This document shows, piece after piece, positions 51,367-51,633 of a DNA stretch of 51,633 nucleotides (position 1 is its first letter; each line of letters begins with the position of its first letter). Origin of the DNA: Izemoplasma sp964435595 (lineage in GTDB: Bacteria; Bacillota_I; Bacilli_A; Izemoplasmatales; Izemoplasmataceae); assembly GCA_964435595.1 (NCBI GenBank), contig CAYSZV010000016.1, positions 1-51,633 on the forward strand. Reading direction: 5' to 3'. Position numbers and translations under genes: made by a program. The notes below the pieces were generated by a model. It did not search any database and was not told where the DNA came from. It saw nothing but the letters and a program-made list of their open reading frames with translations.

Positions 51367-51633
51367 ATGAGCAAACTGCTAGTGGTATGGAAAAGTAATG
51401 ATTATAGAAATATCGATTTCTTTATCACCCCATTTGCCTTAAATAGTAAAAAACTCGAATGGTTTAATGATGTTGAAGTCCTCATTTGGGGGGCAAGTGC
51501 AGATTATTGTAAAGCAAGTAGAAAGTCTCAAAACGTAATCAAAGAAATGATTGCAATTGGAATTGAAGTGCGTGCATGCAAATTCTGTGCCGATAAAGTA
51601 TTCGCAACAAAAAGACTTGAAAAAATTGGTGTG
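51367..51633 (+). CDS. DsrE-like protein, cut by the window end
   Basis: ATG 51367 follows TTGGAGGA and the frame is open for 89 codons to the window edge. The product begins MSKLLVVWKSNDYRNIDFFITPFALNSK and includes EVLIWGASADYC and VRACKFCADKV. This pattern resembles the DsrE/DsrF-like fold (small sulfur-related or accessory proteins), with a CxxC in RACKFCAD. Only the N-terminal part is visible, so the call is tentative. Confidence 0.6.
   Translation, partial: MSKLLVVWKSNDYRNIDFFITPFALNSKKLEWFNDVEVLIWGASADYCKASRKSQNVIKEMIAIGIEVRACKFCADKVFATKRLEKIGV

Noticed and set aside
1..51633. CRISPR array or classic defence island
   Set aside because: No regularly spaced identical repeats and no cas genes. 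The repeats at the left are tRNA fragments at gene-length, irregular spacing.

Overview
The window is AT-rich and uses TGA as a stop codon (for example the Nudix gene ending at 22038 and the NTF2-like gene ending at 9660). It has strong AGGAGG-type ribosome binding sites, short intrinsic terminators, TTGACA/TATAAT promoters, a T-box leader, an L21 leader and an N-terminally extended L27. This fits a low-GC Firmicutes/Mollicutes-grade bacterium with the standard genetic code; an Acholeplasma/Izemoplasma-like lineage is plausible, but I cannot fix the species. Two runs of ten N (14590-14599, 16907-16916) show it is a scaffolded, probably metagenomic, assembly. One of them flanks a foreign fragment that looks like a scaffolding artefact.

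Left part, 1-17.3 kb: an accessory region. From 124 to 13907 every gene points the same way, and most carry their own promoter and terminator. In the first 5.7 kb the genes are separated by partial copies of one tRNA-Arg(UCU) gene. There are five clear and one doubtful copies of the 3' half (anticodon loop to CCA end), and four short pieces matching the D-stem/anticodon-stem side, so the genes sit between halves of a split tRNA. The first copy has a perfect T-arm; later ones keep the stem but have lost the T-loop sequence. This cassette-like array is the most unusual thing in the window. Its cargo is a coiled-coil lipoprotein, an HTH-Fic protein, small membrane proteins, a second lipoprotein and a hydrolase-fold protein without a catalytic triad. 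Further right are an ACR3 arsenite permease, a 48-residue protein, a chloramphenicol-phosphotransferase-like kinase, an ArsC/Spx-like protein, an NTF2-like protein, a large coiled-coil/Ig/LRR lipoprotein, a DHFR-like reductase, a ZIP metal transporter, a PhnD-like lipoprotein split by a gap, and several membrane proteins.

Middle, 17.5-23.8 kb: a two-gene LuxE/LuxC-like operon (acyl activation and acyl reduction, no luciferase), a cluster of three small membrane-protein genes ending with a YcxB-like protein, an orphan CheY-like receiver, a Nudix hydrolase and a DUF2779 nuclease-like protein.

Right part, 23.9-51.6 kb: mostly housekeeping genes. These are trigger factor, a Cof phosphatase, PTS enzyme I, Lon, a TetR regulator with an operator inside its own promoter, oligoendopeptidase F, a SagB-like oxidoreductase, an EEP-family phosphatase/nuclease, threonine aldolase, HAD phosphatase, EngB/YsxC GTPase, an NAD-dependent epimerase-like protein, an M20 amidohydrolase, a NYN-LOTUS RNase-like protein with an HTH membrane protein, a valine T-box controlling a membrane protein plus ValRS, FolC, RadC, ribosomal proteins L21 and L27 (with no Prp protease gene between them), a GNAT acetyltransferase and the start of a DsrE-like gene.
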